Source: a virus. Taken from it: 64,000 nucleotides of DNA. Shown in pieces: positions 48,211-57,767 of this stretch (the first letter of the stretch is position 1; each line of letters starts with the position of its first letter). The DNA lies in the IMG/VR virus record IMGVR_UViG_3300021338_000003, positions 1 to 64,000 of that record. The stretch is one strand, 5' to 3'. The position numbers and the translations under genes are program-made. The notes beneath the pieces are model-generated. The model made no database searches, had not been told where the DNA came from, and worked only from the letters and a program-made list of their open reading frames with translations.

Positions 48211-49595
48211 GCAACTCAATGCCCTTGTACAACCCGAAGCTTGAACAGCGGGTTCTCGTTACTATTACCGATAGCCACGATCGGGCGCGTAACCACTTGA
48301 TGTCTCAGCTTCGGACTTCGTGGTTTGGATATGAGCCTGCTCTGGAGGTATACGAGCATGTTGCCAGGATGATGAGGGAAGGGGCGGAAATCCCTACTGC
48401 TCGAACTCTGGCTATGGACTCCGGCCTGACGGATAGGGCTCGCTCCTTCCTTCAGAAGGGTCAGGGGAGGGGGTCAAAGCATCCAGCAAGGATGTCCAAG
48501 AAGGCTGATCTCGAAAGGTCCCTCAAATACCTCTCCAAGTACAGAAAGCAGCGCATTTGCCACCACATTGGGAACCTTGTCGGTGATGAGCTGGAGAAGG
48601 AGAACCCAGACCACGAAGACCTCTTCGAAGATGTTGAGAAACTCATTCTCCAAGCCCGCAGAGGCCAGGGTCAGTCCATAGTCCACATCGGCCAGGGTGA
48701 CAACTTCAACGATGACTTTGAGGACCTTCTGTCCGACGAGTCAATCGATCTCATCCCTACCGGATGGAAGCCGTTTGACGCCGAGACGGGCGGATTTGGT
48801 CGCACAGACCTCGTGTTCCTGGCAGCCAATTATGGTGGCGGCAAGACCACTGTAGCCCTAGACATGGCCAAGAATGTCTACAAGGAAGGGTATTCGGTAT
48901 GCGTGGTCTCCCTGGAGATGCCCCGCCGTCAGGTGTGGGCTCGTGTCTGGTCCAATGAGACCAAGATTGAATTCTCAAAATTCCGTCTGCACAACCTCAG
49001 CGGTGACGACAAGAAGAGAATCCGCCATGCCCGCAAGAAGTGGATGGAGTATGGAAAAGCAAATGGGGTGCGATTCTCGGTTTGGAACCCCGGGGCCCTG
49101 ACACCAACCCAAATGATCAATGAGTTGAAGGCATATGGTTTCGACCTCATTATCGTTGACTACATCAATCTCTTTGAAATGCCTTCCGGGAAGGATGAGC
49201 GAATCGCCCTAGGTGAGATGGCCCGGACCCTGAAGCTTGGTGCCGGTGAAAACTTCCTCAACTGCCCTATCGTGGTCCTTGCTCAGCTCAATGACGAAAA
49301 TCGCATCAAATACAGCCGGGCCATGGCCGAGCACGCTGACTATATTTTGTGGTGGCGCCGGGATGATGAGGAGAAGATCACCCACTATTTTGATGTCCAC
49401 CAGGACAAGGCCCGTAACGCCCGCCAGTATTCTATGAAGTTCAGGGAAGATTTCTCCACCATGTCCGTTGAGGCGCTCCACGAGATCAAGCCTGAGACCC
49501 AGGATACTCCCAAGGAAGCGGACGAAGATCCCAAGAAGAAGCCCAAGAAGCGTAACAGACCACGCGGGGCCATGGATGGGTTGACCCTGTTGTGA
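48207..49595 (+). CDS. dnaB: DnaB-like replicative helicase
   Basis: 462 residues; TTG start overlapping the preceding stop, or ATG at 48219. RecA-like core with GWKPFDAETGGFGRTDLVFL, Walker A AANYGGGKTT (about 207-216), SVCVVSLEMPRRQVWAR (motif 1a), LIIVDYINLFEMP (Walker B), CPIVVLAQLND (sensor), and KITHYFDVHQDKARNARQ (arginine finger region). The N-terminal collar region (1-160) is divergent and the last 45 residues are a Lys/Pro tail. It unwinds DNA ahead of the fork. No primase is recognised nearby. Confidence 0.9.
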   Translation: MSNSMPLYNPKLEQRVLVTITDSHDRARNHLMSQLRTSWFGYEPALEVYEHVARMMREGAEIPTARTLAMDSGLTDRARSFLQKGQGRGSKHPARMSKKADLERSLKYLSKYRKQRICHHIGNLVGDELEKENPDHEDLFEDVEKLILQARRGQGQSIVHIGQGDNFNDDFEDLLSDESIDLIPTGWKPFDAETGGFGRTDLVFLAANYGGGKTTVALDMAKNVYKEGYSVCVVSLEMPRRQVWARVWSNETKIEFSKFRLHNLSGDDKKRIRHARKKWMEYGKANGVRFSVWNPGALTPTQMINELKAYGFDLIIVDYINLFEMPSGKDERIALGEMARTLKLGAGENFLNCPIVVLAQLNDENRIKYSRAMAEHADYILWWRRDDEEKITHYFDVHQDKARNARQYSMKFREDFSTMSVEALHEIKPETQDTPKEADEDPKKKPKKRNRPRGAMDGLTLL

Positions 49596-49601
49596 GGAAA
49601 T

Positions 49602-50543
49602 ATGCGTTCTCTTTTCGGCGAATCCAACGAACCAATGTTGGCCACCTCGATGGTGGGTCCACTGCTCAAGACGAAGTGTGTTCTGGTGGTGGATGTATCC
49701 AACATCGCCCACAGATGCTGGCACTCCCCAGGCTACAAGAACATGTCGCACAATGGTCAACAGACTGGCCACGTGTACGGTTTCTTTCGTACCATCGACT
49801 CCTTCGTCAACGCCTCAAAGATTCGGCCAGTATCCATCGTCTACTGCACAGACGGCCACGCAGCCGCAAGGTATGAAAGGTATCCTGAGTACAAAGGCAA
49901 TCGAGACAAGAAGTATGACCTCGTTCCAGAGGTTGTAGAGGTTGCTCACCTCATGCCTGGGTACACTGTGCATCGAGATGACTGGGAGGCCGATGACTGT
50001 GCCGGGTCTTTTGTGCGTGCTCTTCGGGCCCGGGAGGCCAAGGAAGGAGTTAGACCAGCCAAGGTCATGCTTGTCACTGGCGACAAGGATTTTGAGCAAT
50101 TGCTCGATTTTGAAGATGTCTATATTTGGACGTCCTCGAAATCCAACCCCTATGGTCCATCCGGAATCAAAGAAGCTCAGGACCCGCGACACATCCCGAT
50201 GATGAAGGCCATACATGGAGACACGTCGGATAACATCTTTGGAATTCCCTACTTCAAGAAGAAGGTCACAGCTGCGATCCTCCCCAAGATGGAGGACCCT
50301 CTATCTGTTGATGAGTTCGTGGCCCTAGCCAAGCAGGAATGCTCCAGTAGGGTGTACGAAAAGGTCCTGAATTACAGGAGAAAGGTCGAGGACAATATTT
50401 TCCTAACTCGCATCAGGACTGAACTCCGATTGAAGATACGCAAAAATCGGGCTTCGGAAAGTAAACTCCGAGGTCTACTACAAGACAAGTACGGATGCAG
50501 CAAGCTGGACCACAGCATGAGGAGGCTATTCGGTGGGCCGTAA
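49602..50543 (+). CDS. FEN-type 5'-3' exonuclease / RNase H
   Basis: 313 residues behind GTGAGGAAAT. It removes RNA primers and flaps. Signature blocks: VLVVDVSNIAHRCWHS, RYERYPEYKGNRDKKYD (arch Lys/Arg), WEADDCAGSFVRAL, VMLVTGDKDFEQLLD and IHGDTSDNIFGIP (H3TH and metal Asp). Compared with T4 RNase H and the PolA 5' domain the acidic residues are all present. The C-terminus is basic. Its end overlaps the clamp gene by 11 bases; clamp, nuclease and ligase probably cooperate on the lagging strand. Confidence 0.9.
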   Translation: MRSLFGESNEPMLATSMVGPLLKTKCVLVVDVSNIAHRCWHSPGYKNMSHNGQQTGHVYGFFRTIDSFVNASKIRPVSIVYCTDGHAAARYERYPEYKGNRDKKYDLVPEVVEVAHLMPGYTVHRDDWEADDCAGSFVRALRAREAKEGVRPAKVMLVTGDKDFEQLLDFEDVYIWTSSKSNPYGPSGIKEAQDPRHIPMMKAIHGDTSDNIFGIPYFKKKVTAAILPKMEDPLSVDEFVALAKQECSSRVYEKVLNYRRKVEDNIFLTRIRTELRLKIRKNRASESKLRGLLQDKYGCSKLDHSMRRLFGGP

Positions 50544-51729
50544 TCTCAAGCGAAAGAAGAAAAACGTCTCCGAGCCACTGAGCCAGTGCCGGTTCAAGGT
50601 GGCCACCCAGGCTTTCCTTCATGGTCTGGGTCGAGTGTCCAGCATGCTGGCCATCAATGACGTTAAGGCCGAGCACCAACGGGTTCTCGTCACCGCCAAG
50701 GAAGAGGGGTACATACTCATCGAGTCTGGGTCCTCGGGGTCCTACTGCAAGGTCAAGGTCACGGCGGAGGTGGTTCAGCCTGGCTACTTCTGCACCCAGA
50801 TGCAGATCCCTCAACTTCGGTATGGCGGCCCGACCGTCATGTTCTCTACCGACACCGAGGCCAGGAGGGTCAAGTATTCCTCTCGGATCCGTGGAGACTT
50901 CGTATGCTCCACCAACCCAGACTCCATTGTCAGGAATCGCCCCAAGGACAAGCCAGAGAACTCCATGTGGGTGCCAGTCAAGAAGTTCTCGGAGGTATAT
51001 CAGACGGCATATTTCAACGCTGATGTGGCTGAAGACAACCCAGACGTGCTGGTGCGGTATGACATTGAGCCCAAGGCCAAGAAGGGTGACGGCCCGTCCC
51101 ACATCCTTCGTTTGACCGTCCATGACCTTCACCGTGCTGCCTTCTCCCATGATGGCATCTCGGTCAAGGGCAAGTCCGGCACTGGCACCTTCCTGGCTTC
51201 CTCGATGTGGAAGTTCCTCCGCGGAGCCTCCCAAGAGGAGGTGTCCATGATGATCGGGGCCACAGACGACTCCATATGGCTTCACACCGACGTCTGTACT
51301 TCGGTATCACCTAGGGTACATGGTAATGTCCGCAATGTGTCCGAGTGGTCCAATGCCTTCGAGGATGACGAATCTGATTTCGGGTTTGCTATTGACACTG
51401 CAAACCTTGTGGAGGCTGTTCGTGATGTGGCCTCTATTCATGATGGAGATGCCGAGTCCGAATACCGGTTGAGTATGATGGTCAACAAGAATGGCCGCAA
51501 GCTCAAGTTGGTCATGGAATCGAACATTGGGAAGGCCGAGCAGGAGATTCCGATCCATTCCGGGCAGGCAGGAACGGTGGATGTAGATTCGGCCTTCCTC
51601 CTCAATTCTCTGGGCCTCTTCAAAGAGAATTGCCCCTCCTTCTTCACAGTGTGGGAGAACGCACTACGGATGAAGGTTATGGGAGATCACGAGTCCACCC
51701 ATTTCATGAGCACTCTGGTGCGCCGATGA
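50533..51729 (+). CDS. dnaN: Sliding clamp, DnaN-like
   Basis: 398 residues, GTG start after GGAGGCTATTC. The N-terminus is basic (GRNLKRKKKNVSE). The rest has the three-domain clamp pattern: FLHGLGRVSSMLAINDVKAE...LVTAKEEGYILIESGSSGSY...EVVQPGYF, then a middle domain, then a third ending ESTHFMSTLVRR, similar to the 'hhMPhRL' end of bacterial beta clamps. Length is near bacterial beta (about 366). It would be loaded by the DnaX-like protein (13932-15062) and tether polymerase. Confidence 0.75.
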   Translation: MGRNLKRKKKNVSEPLSQCRFKVATQAFLHGLGRVSSMLAINDVKAEHQRVLVTAKEEGYILIESGSSGSYCKVKVTAEVVQPGYFCTQMQIPQLRYGGPTVMFSTDTEARRVKYSSRIRGDFVCSTNPDSIVRNRPKDKPENSMWVPVKKFSEVYQTAYFNADVAEDNPDVLVRYDIEPKAKKGDGPSHILRLTVHDLHRAAFSHDGISVKGKSGTGTFLASSMWKFLRGASQEEVSMMIGATDDSIWLHTDVCTSVSPRVHGNVRNVSEWSNAFEDDESDFGFAIDTANLVEAVRDVASIHDGDAESEYRLSMMVNKNGRKLKLVMESNIGKAEQEIPIHSGQAGTVDVDSAFLLNSLGLFKENCPSFFTVWENALRMKVMGDHESTHFMSTLVRR

Positions 51730-52205
51730 CTACTGATTTCACAAAAACCGGACCCCGAGAATTCAGGGTATATGTCCTGAAGTCGTCGAAGGCCCCTAGG
51801 AGAGAACCAGAGGAATATGGGGCACTCAAGAAGTCTTTGTATAGGGATGGTCGGGTGACCCTATATGTGTGGCTACATGATGGTAAGCCGATCATGTACT
51901 CCCTGGAAGTAAGCCGGGAGCCCACGGCTTCTGTGGATGGCCCTATTTCGGCCGCCATTTTTTTCAGGAAGCACTCCAAGGAGTACAAACGTCGCAAGAT
52001 GTCTGTCATGTTCAGGGATGAATACGTACGGCTGTTGCGGTTTGGGAAGAGCAATTTTGATTATGTGTTCTGTTGTTCCAAGCCCCGGTCCAATCTTCGA
52101 CTGGGCGATAGACGCTTTTCTACCATTGCCAACATTCATCCTATGGAAAAGGAAGTCACTCGTGTCAATGTGACCATACCCAAGAAGGAGCCAAACGATG
52201 GCTAG
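51726..52205 (+). CDS. Hypothetical protein, 159 aa
   Basis: ATG overlaps the clamp stop (ATGA). Basic beta-rich protein (REFRVYVLKSSKAPRREPEE; GRVTLYVWLHDGKPIMYSLE). No family recognised. Possibly a clamp-coupled accessory protein by position. Confidence 0.55.
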   Translation: MTTDFTKTGPREFRVYVLKSSKAPRREPEEYGALKKSLYRDGRVTLYVWLHDGKPIMYSLEVSREPTASVDGPISAAIFFRKHSKEYKRRKMSVMFRDEYVRLLRFGKSNFDYVFCCSKPRSNLRLGDRRFSTIANIHPMEKEVTRVNVTIPKKEPNDG

Positions 52206-52998
52206 CAAGAAGCCGGAGGTATACCGGGATGAAGAGGGTAACCTTATGCGTCCAGAGGAGGTTGCGGGTACGGCCATATGCGGTCGGTGTATATTCTATT
52301 CTGCCCTTCACCCGGCAACCATGGGACCATGCAAGGATACGTTCTCAGTCACCCGCACAACCAGGGCGTGCGTGGACTTTGAAATCGATGTTGACCCGTC
52401 ATACTACCGTCGTATTTCTGCTGTGAAGAAATACAATCTTTTGGCAGGACCTTACCTGGAGCAGCTGGGGGACTTGATCGAAGAGGTTCAAAGCCTGGCC
52501 GGGCGAGTATTCTCTAGGGCCCAAACCAGAGCCGGCAATAAGAGGACCATGGCCCCAGTGTTGGAAGTCCTCAGGAAACACAAGGATACCTCTGCGCTCA
52601 TCCCATTTTTGGAGGAGGTGCAGAGGTACAGGGACCGCGTATCCGAAATTCAAAGTATGGCCATCAATTGGGCTGGGGAGATCGGGGTCATCAGAGAGAA
52701 GGCCGAATCTTACATGTATTCCAAGTTCTCAGAAACCCGTACCGTCAAGCCAGAAGCCATCAGGAAGGCCACTATCTCTTCCGTCCTAGCGGAGCTGCAG
52801 GAAGCCCATGACCGGGTGGATGTTCTCCTCAAACAATGTGATGCTGCCCTGCGCAATTTCTCTGCCCAGCATAACGCTCTCATTGAGATTCAGGTTTCTG
52901 CCCGCACACCGGTAGCAATCCCTAAGGTAGCCTTGTCCGAGTTGAAGGCTGATGATAGTCCCATCCTCCGGGGCAAGAGCAGGAATAGAAACCGGTGA
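52198..52998 (+). CDS. Four-cysteine cluster plus coiled-coil protein, 266 aa
   Basis: ATG behind AAGAAGGAG, overlapping the preceding gene by 8 bases. The N-terminal cluster CGRCIFYSALHPATMGPCKD...RACVDFEID (C-x2-C-x13-C-x12-C-x2-F, about 26-58) matches the clusters in the RecA-like protein and in the 38790 gene. A long helical part (about 80-235) follows, with coiled-coil character, ending basic (GKSRNRNR). The function is unknown; a metal or Fe-S site is plausible. Confidence 0.55.
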   Translation: MASKKPEVYRDEEGNLMRPEEVAGTAICGRCIFYSALHPATMGPCKDTFSVTRTTRACVDFEIDVDPSYYRRISAVKKYNLLAGPYLEQLGDLIEEVQSLAGRVFSRAQTRAGNKRTMAPVLEVLRKHKDTSALIPFLEEVQRYRDRVSEIQSMAINWAGEIGVIREKAESYMYSKFSETRTVKPEAIRKATISSVLAELQEAHDRVDVLLKQCDAALRNFSAQHNALIEIQVSARTPVAIPKVALSELKADDSPILRGKSRNRNR

Positions 52999-53453
52999 AT
53001 AGGCGCCCTACCATAGACGAACGGTCTTGTCCCGATTGCGGGCAAGCCGTAGACTGGGGAGAAGAAGGAAAAAGTCCGTCTAAACCAACTCTTTGCATGA
53101 GTTGCAATTGGGAAGGACCATTCTATAATACGATACCTCGTCCCCCTAACCCGAAAGATGGCAAGAGGGTGGATGACCTGTATTCTGCGTTCAAGGAAGT
53201 CCTTGAATTCGAAGTGGCATCAGAGAAAGCGTTTGGGAAATTTCAAAACTTCATGGTGTCAAATCCCAATGCCGACAATGATGAAACGTCCCAGAAGATA
53301 TTCAGGGAGTACATAGACAAGGTGGGCCAGATCAAATTCCTCATTAACATCTTGAGTCTGTCCAGTGTGGACCCGGAAGTAGCCAAGCACATCGTCGGTA
53401 ATGAGGTAAACAGGCTATTTCCGAACCTTCCAATGAGGATCGCCAGGCAATGA
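52995..53453 (+). CDS. Zinc-ribbon protein, 152 aa
   Basis: GTG start overlaps the preceding stop (GTGA). CPDCGQAVDW...LCMSCNW (about 12-39) is a four-cysteine ribbon; the rest is helical (VDDLYSAFKEVLEFEVASEK). Unknown function. Confidence 0.55.
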   Translation: MNRRPTIDERSCPDCGQAVDWGEEGKSPSKPTLCMSCNWEGPFYNTIPRPPNPKDGKRVDDLYSAFKEVLEFEVASEKAFGKFQNFMVSNPNADNDETSQKIFREYIDKVGQIKFLINILSLSSVDPEVAKHIVGNEVNRLFPNLPMRIARQ

Positions 53454-53809
53454 AGATCCGCACGTTCTTTCTTCTGCTGAAGAATAGGGCCCCTATCTTC
53501 TCATCCAACGAGGGGAGGAGGTCGGTCCTGGTATGGACTTCCAGGGCCAAGGCTCGGGCCTATCAAAACGCCCGTACGAATGAAGGTGAAGATACATTCG
53601 ATATTGAGGAGTGGAAGCCTCTTTTCCTGGTCAAAACCCTCGAATCGTACAAGAGTGTGCTAGAAAAGGGAGGGGTCGAATGGGTAATGGTGGACCATCC
53701 GGGGAGGTCGGCGAAAAAGGTTCTGCACCTGAGATTGGAGGACGTGTTGGGCCTGGAAAGCAACCGTCCCTTCAGGGCGATCCGGGACAAAAGCACCCAG
53801 GGGTCGTAG
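53450..53809 (+). CDS. Hypothetical basic protein, 119 aa
   Basis: ATG overlaps the preceding stop (ATGA). RRSVLVWTSRAKARAYQNAR and VLEKGGVEWVMVDHPGRSAK are its clearest segments. The frame of the next gene can extend upstream through its last 130 bases. Confidence 0.55.
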   Translation: MKIRTFFLLLKNRAPIFSSNEGRRSVLVWTSRAKARAYQNARTNEGEDTFDIEEWKPLFLVKTLESYKSVLEKGGVEWVMVDHPGRSAKKVLHLRLEDVLGLESNRPFRAIRDKSTQGS

Positions 53810-53883
53810 CCCTCTCTCACCCTGGTCTGGAACAGCTGGTGGGTGGTGCTGTATTCCAGTTAGGCTCTGGACCCCAGAGGGGC

Positions 53884-54243
53884 ATGGCTGTGTCCGCTGC
53901 CCTGCGAGACATCACCCCCAAAGTTCAAGGCATCCTTCCTGAGTATTTGTATGACTCTAATCTGGATTTTGTCGAAGAGCCTACGGTGAACACCGAGTGT
54001 GACTTGGAGTCGTATATTCTCATTCGAGCCCAGGCTCTCGTGGTTGACCTTGACTACTCTCCGGCAGGAGCCGAATGCTTGATAGCCAAGGCCCACAAGA
54101 TTCCAGTGATTGGGCTCAGTGAGCGTAGAACGTTCTTGCCATCCACTCGAATCAACACCGATTACCTGATTTGGCCACGGCTAGAATCCGTGCAGCTCAT
54201 TGTAGAAGCCTTGAGGAGCCAGGTATGGCCAACGTCAAGATAG
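53884..54243 (+). CDS. Nucleoside 2-deoxyribosyltransferase-like protein
   Basis: Minimal gene from the ATG behind AGAGGGGC (119 residues); the frame is open back to about 53611 but the upstream part is Gly/Pro-rich and overlaps the preceding gene. The segment ALVVDLDYSPAGAECLIAKA...KIPVIGLS fits the 'h-h-h-D-h-S-x-x-G-x-E-h-x-x-A...K-P-V-I-x-L' block of Ndt-type enzymes, with the Glu as nucleophile; the rest (DYLIWPRLESVQLIVEAL) matches their last helix. It would move or hydrolyse deoxyribosyl groups in nucleotide pools. Its end overlaps the methyltransferase gene. Confidence 0.45.
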   Translation: MAVSAALRDITPKVQGILPEYLYDSNLDFVEEPTVNTECDLESYILIRAQALVVDLDYSPAGAECLIAKAHKIPVIGLSERRTFLPSTRINTDYLIWPRLESVQLIVEALRSQVWPTSR

Positions 54244-54806
54244 AGAAATACGACGACTACCCGACACCACTTCCTGACGCCCGGTATCTGACCTCTCTTC
54301 TTCCGATCGAACCGGGCTCAACCATACTTGAGCCCCATGCCAACAAAGGCAACTTCCTCCGAGCCATCAAGCTTGAGACTCGGGGCATGGGCTGCAAGTA
54401 TTTTGCCAATGAATATCAGGCGAAGTACATTCCTACGCTTCGGAGGGTTATCCGGCCCAAAAGAGTACGACATGGGGATTTCTTTGACATCAAACCTCGG
54501 AGCGATGGTAGGTTTCGGTTTGATTGGGCCATTGGCAATCCTCCATTCACCGGAAATTCTGGGATTCTCCATACAGAGCATGCCCTGAAGCTCGCTCGAA
54601 ACGTAGCATTCTTTCTTCCGCTGCGCTACCTCTCGTCGGGTCAGAGATTCCAGTTTTGGAATGAATCACCCATTCGTCGTTTTTGGAGTGTTGCAGAGAG
54701 GCCGGTATTTGTTGGTTCCTCTGGTGGTCGTACGGATTATGCTTTCTACCACTGGCAGCACGGATACGAAGAAGAGCCTACGTTCGGGGTGATTTCGCTC
54801 TTGTGA
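54225..54806 (+). CDS. N6-adenine-type DNA methyltransferase
   Basis: 193 residues from an ATG behind GAGGAGCCAGGT inside the preceding gene's end. YDDYPTPLPDARYLTSLLP is the entry strand; motif I is ILEPHANKGNFLRAI; RVRHGDFFDI is the next acidic strand; WAIGNPPFTGN holds motif IV (NPPF), the catalytic tetrapeptide of amino-methyltransferases. Short for a stand-alone enzyme; no target-recognition domain is obvious. It probably protects phage DNA from host nucleases. Confidence 0.75.
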   Translation: MANVKIEKYDDYPTPLPDARYLTSLLPIEPGSTILEPHANKGNFLRAIKLETRGMGCKYFANEYQAKYIPTLRRVIRPKRVRHGDFFDIKPRSDGRFRFDWAIGNPPFTGNSGILHTEHALKLARNVAFFLPLRYLSSGQRFQFWNESPIRRFWSVAERPVFVGSSGGRTDYAFYHWQHGYEEEPTFGVISLL

Positions 54807-54815
54807 GGGGTCAGC

Positions 54816-57767
54816 ATGTTTGAAGACGATCCAAAGCGTAATCTCATTGAGGATGCGCGTGTGTGGATCTCGGGGGTCGAGGTAACCTCCCGCTTGACCT
54901 CGGCTGTCACCATCACCAAGGTAGGAAGGGGTAGCCATAACACTGTTCAGTTCACCCTATCGAACGCTTCGGATGGGTTCGTCCTTAATGAGAGGAACCT
55001 TGATTCCAGCTTGCCTCTGAATGAGCGGTTCTATACTGGTGGCAGTCCAGCCGAGCATGGTGAGAGCATCAAGCTCGCAATGTTCCAGTACAAGAACGAT
55101 GAAACCAGAAATCCAATTGATGAGCAGACCGGAGAGCGACGGTGGCCCCTATCGGTCAACTCGACCATTCTCCACTCCCTGGACACCATCTTTGTGGCGG
55201 AACGTTGGCCCTATAGTCAACAAACCCTCTACTATCCAGCGTTCAAAGGATATGTCGAAACCAAAACCATCTCGGAAAACTTCGTCAATGGACAGTCCAA
55301 CATTACGGTCACTGGCTTTGACATCCGGGCTTTGATATCTCGGATGCGGCTTCAGATGAATTACGTCATCACCAACGCGTTGGCTCCGGTGTCTTTCAAT
55401 TCTGGAGCCACGTCCAATGCTGATACTCTGAATGCCTTCGACCCAGTGGTTCAGGAGGGTATATTCTCGGACCTTCAGAATCCGAGCCAATGGACCACTC
55501 CTGTCGCTGGTCTGTCCCTCAAGGATACCATCGAGTTCTTGGTGACTGGAACCATCACCGAGACCGAAGAGATCCAAATTCCTGGGTATTCTAGCGAAAT
55601 TCGGGACAAAATTCTCTCTACTTCTCGGGAGGAAGTGGCCCGCAGGGGTGTGGGCCGAATGAAGACTGGTATTGTTGTTTCCTATCCCAATGGGGGCGGG
55701 GAGAGTGCCAACGATGTGAGGATTTTGGAGGAATGGCACCGCCTGTGCCTATTCGGGGTACCCGATCAGGGGGACGATCTCGAAGTATCCGACGAGGCTC
55801 AAGATGCGGTGTCGGCTGACCTTCCCGACGAGGATGCCGACACTTTGAATCTCACCCTAGGCCAGCGCCTGTTGTTCTCCACCTCAAGCCGGCCCTGGAC
55901 CCCAGAAGAGACCGAGCGTCACGGCCAAGGAAGCACCTGGGATGGCCCTACAGCCCCTCATGCTATGTCTCTCCATTTCCTATTGCCTTCTACTGGCGGA
56001 GGCATGAATGGGGTCACATCCTTCACGGTGGACCAGGGTTCTGATGAAAGACGTTGGCAGAGCCGGATGTCTATTATAGAGGATTATCTCGACAACCTGG
56101 ACTACCACATCGCGGTGACTGGCGCCGGGGATATGGTCATCGAATTTCCAATGTATGACTTCCAGCCGGACAGGTTTGGTGAATTCGAGGAGGCATTTCG
56201 AGTTCGGCACGATGGGGAAGGAAAGTCCATCACCTTTGATGATGACCGACCCAACGTCCCAGCCTGCATGATCATGACTGCAGGGTACAACCCAGATGTA
56301 GAGAGGATAGGGCAACTTGAGGACGCGGCCGTGGAAGAGGAATTCACCTCGGTGTTGCGAGTCGTCCTCCTGGCCCCTGTCGTGGCGTCCCGTATTGGGA
56401 TGAATATCGAGCGAACGTCCCTGCCGTTTGCATTGGATGACGTTTGCCGTCTCCGTCAATTCGCCGTCTTGCGATTCCAAAGGAAGCTTGCTGAGGCCAA
56501 CAACCTTGCGGTTGACTTGGTTTATCGACCACTCCTGTTCCCAAATCGGCCGCTCCACGAAAGCAAGCGGGACCGGATGGGGTGGATATCCCAGGTGACG
56601 TCCACCGTCCCCCCCTCTCGTATGCACATGGGACACGCCACCATTGGTGCTGTCCTGAAGTACGTCCGAAAGCCGGTTACCTTGGCCAACGGTGACATCG
56701 AATACCGTCTCATCACGGGCTCGAAGACGCTTCCTCTCTCGTACACCGGAGAGGGTCCGGCCATGAACTCGTCCCGGGGTATTCTTATTTCGGACACGAG
56801 CCCTACGGACTTGGACATCACTGCCGACCCGTGTGATGGGTCCACCCGCGGTGCCCCTGCGGTTGACTACTTGTCCTTGGACAATGCCATCGGCTTGGTA
56901 TTTGATGAGAATGCCGCCCAATCTTGCTCTAAGAGTGCCGATGACTTGGCAGCCGACGTTCGGTCTCTGTGGGAGCGTCTCCAGCAGCTGGCGTTGGACG
57001 AGTTGCGCCTGAGGCTGGAGCTTACGTGTACGTTCCGTGACCCAGTGGTGGACACGAACGAGCCGTTTGACCCTGACCTTCACTCCATATATCCTGCCCG
57101 GGCTTTTGACCTTGTGGTGTACCGGTGGGACTTCTCGGCTGGTACCCAGGAGGATTACGAAGCTGTTGGGGCCCTAGGAAAGTCCATCGGTCTACAATGG
57201 GGAGGAGATGCTCCTACTTTCGAGTCGGCTCCCACTATTGCCGATGTGCAGGAAAAGATCTTCGAGCGAGTGAACTTCCACCTATCCAACACCAGCACCC
57301 GGTTCAAGGACGGAGGGTCTGGTACTCCCTACATATATGGCGGAGCGTTCAACAAGCAAGACCCATCCCCTAAGTCCATTGGGGTTGATTGCTCCGGTCT
57401 GATCGTTGACTGCTATGTGTACGCTGGTCTGATGAGCCGGGATACCCGCCCAAACTCAAGCCAGCTTGCTGGTATCTTTCCCTCGACCGACAACCCCAGA
57501 CCCGGGGACATCCTGTTTGTAGGCAAGGGGCGAATCACCCATTGCGTGCTTATTGGTGAAGCTGGGTATCCCTCAGTGGTTGGTGCTTCGGGTGGAACCA
57601 AGGACACAACCACCCTCAAGAAGGCAAGTGACAAGAATGCTCGGGTGAAGACTTTCAGCAATTACGTTCCGGGAATTCGCCCCGAGTCTGAAGTCCAGGG
57701 TTTTGCCACACCCTTCGACAACCTCGTGTCCAGTATTCCCTTCCTAAACCACTTCAGTCTCCCGTGA
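54816..57767 (+). CDS. Baseplate hub protein with C-terminal NlpC/P60 peptidase
   Basis: 983 residues. The first part (about 1-620) is a beta-rich hub-type region: WISGVEVTSRLTSAVTITKV with YYPAFKGYVETKTISEN and VTGFDIRALISRMRL. The C-terminal 130 residues are an NlpC/P60 domain: PYIYGGAF, IGVDCSGLIVDCYVYAG (Cys859), PGDILFVGKGRITHCVLIGE (His909). Such domains cut peptidoglycan cross-links, so the tail tip would open the cell wall at injection. An acidic linker (EDADTLNLTLGQ) is near 340. It heads a structural run to 62998. Confidence 0.75.
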   Translation: MFEDDPKRNLIEDARVWISGVEVTSRLTSAVTITKVGRGSHNTVQFTLSNASDGFVLNERNLDSSLPLNERFYTGGSPAEHGESIKLAMFQYKNDETRNPIDEQTGERRWPLSVNSTILHSLDTIFVAERWPYSQQTLYYPAFKGYVETKTISENFVNGQSNITVTGFDIRALISRMRLQMNYVITNALAPVSFNSGATSNADTLNAFDPVVQEGIFSDLQNPSQWTTPVAGLSLKDTIEFLVTGTITETEEIQIPGYSSEIRDKILSTSREEVARRGVGRMKTGIVVSYPNGGGESANDVRILEEWHRLCLFGVPDQGDDLEVSDEAQDAVSADLPDEDADTLNLTLGQRLLFSTSSRPWTPEETERHGQGSTWDGPTAPHAMSLHFLLPSTGGGMNGVTSFTVDQGSDERRWQSRMSIIEDYLDNLDYHIAVTGAGDMVIEFPMYDFQPDRFGEFEEAFRVRHDGEGKSITFDDDRPNVPACMIMTAGYNPDVERIGQLEDAAVEEEFTSVLRVVLLAPVVASRIGMNIERTSLPFALDDVCRLRQFAVLRFQRKLAEANNLAVDLVYRPLLFPNRPLHESKRDRMGWISQVTSTVPPSRMHMGHATIGAVLKYVRKPVTLANGDIEYRLITGSKTLPLSYTGEGPAMNSSRGILISDTSPTDLDITADPCDGSTRGAPAVDYLSLDNAIGLVFDENAAQSCSKSADDLAADVRSLWERLQQLALDELRLRLELTCTFRDPVVDTNEPFDPDLHSIYPARAFDLVVYRWDFSAGTQEDYEAVGALGKSIGLQWGGDAPTFESAPTIADVQEKIFERVNFHLSNTSTRFKDGGSGTPYIYGGAFNKQDPSPKSIGVDCSGLIVDCYVYAGLMSRDTRPNSSQLAGIFPSTDNPRPGDILFVGKGRITHCVLIGEAGYPSVVGASGGTKDTTTLKKASDKNARVKTFSNYVPGIRPESEVQGFATPFDNLVSSIPFLNHFSLP

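Noticed and set aside
55980-57083. 367-codon minus-strand frame inside the hub gene
   Set aside because: Arg/Val/His-rich shadow of a conserved structural gene.
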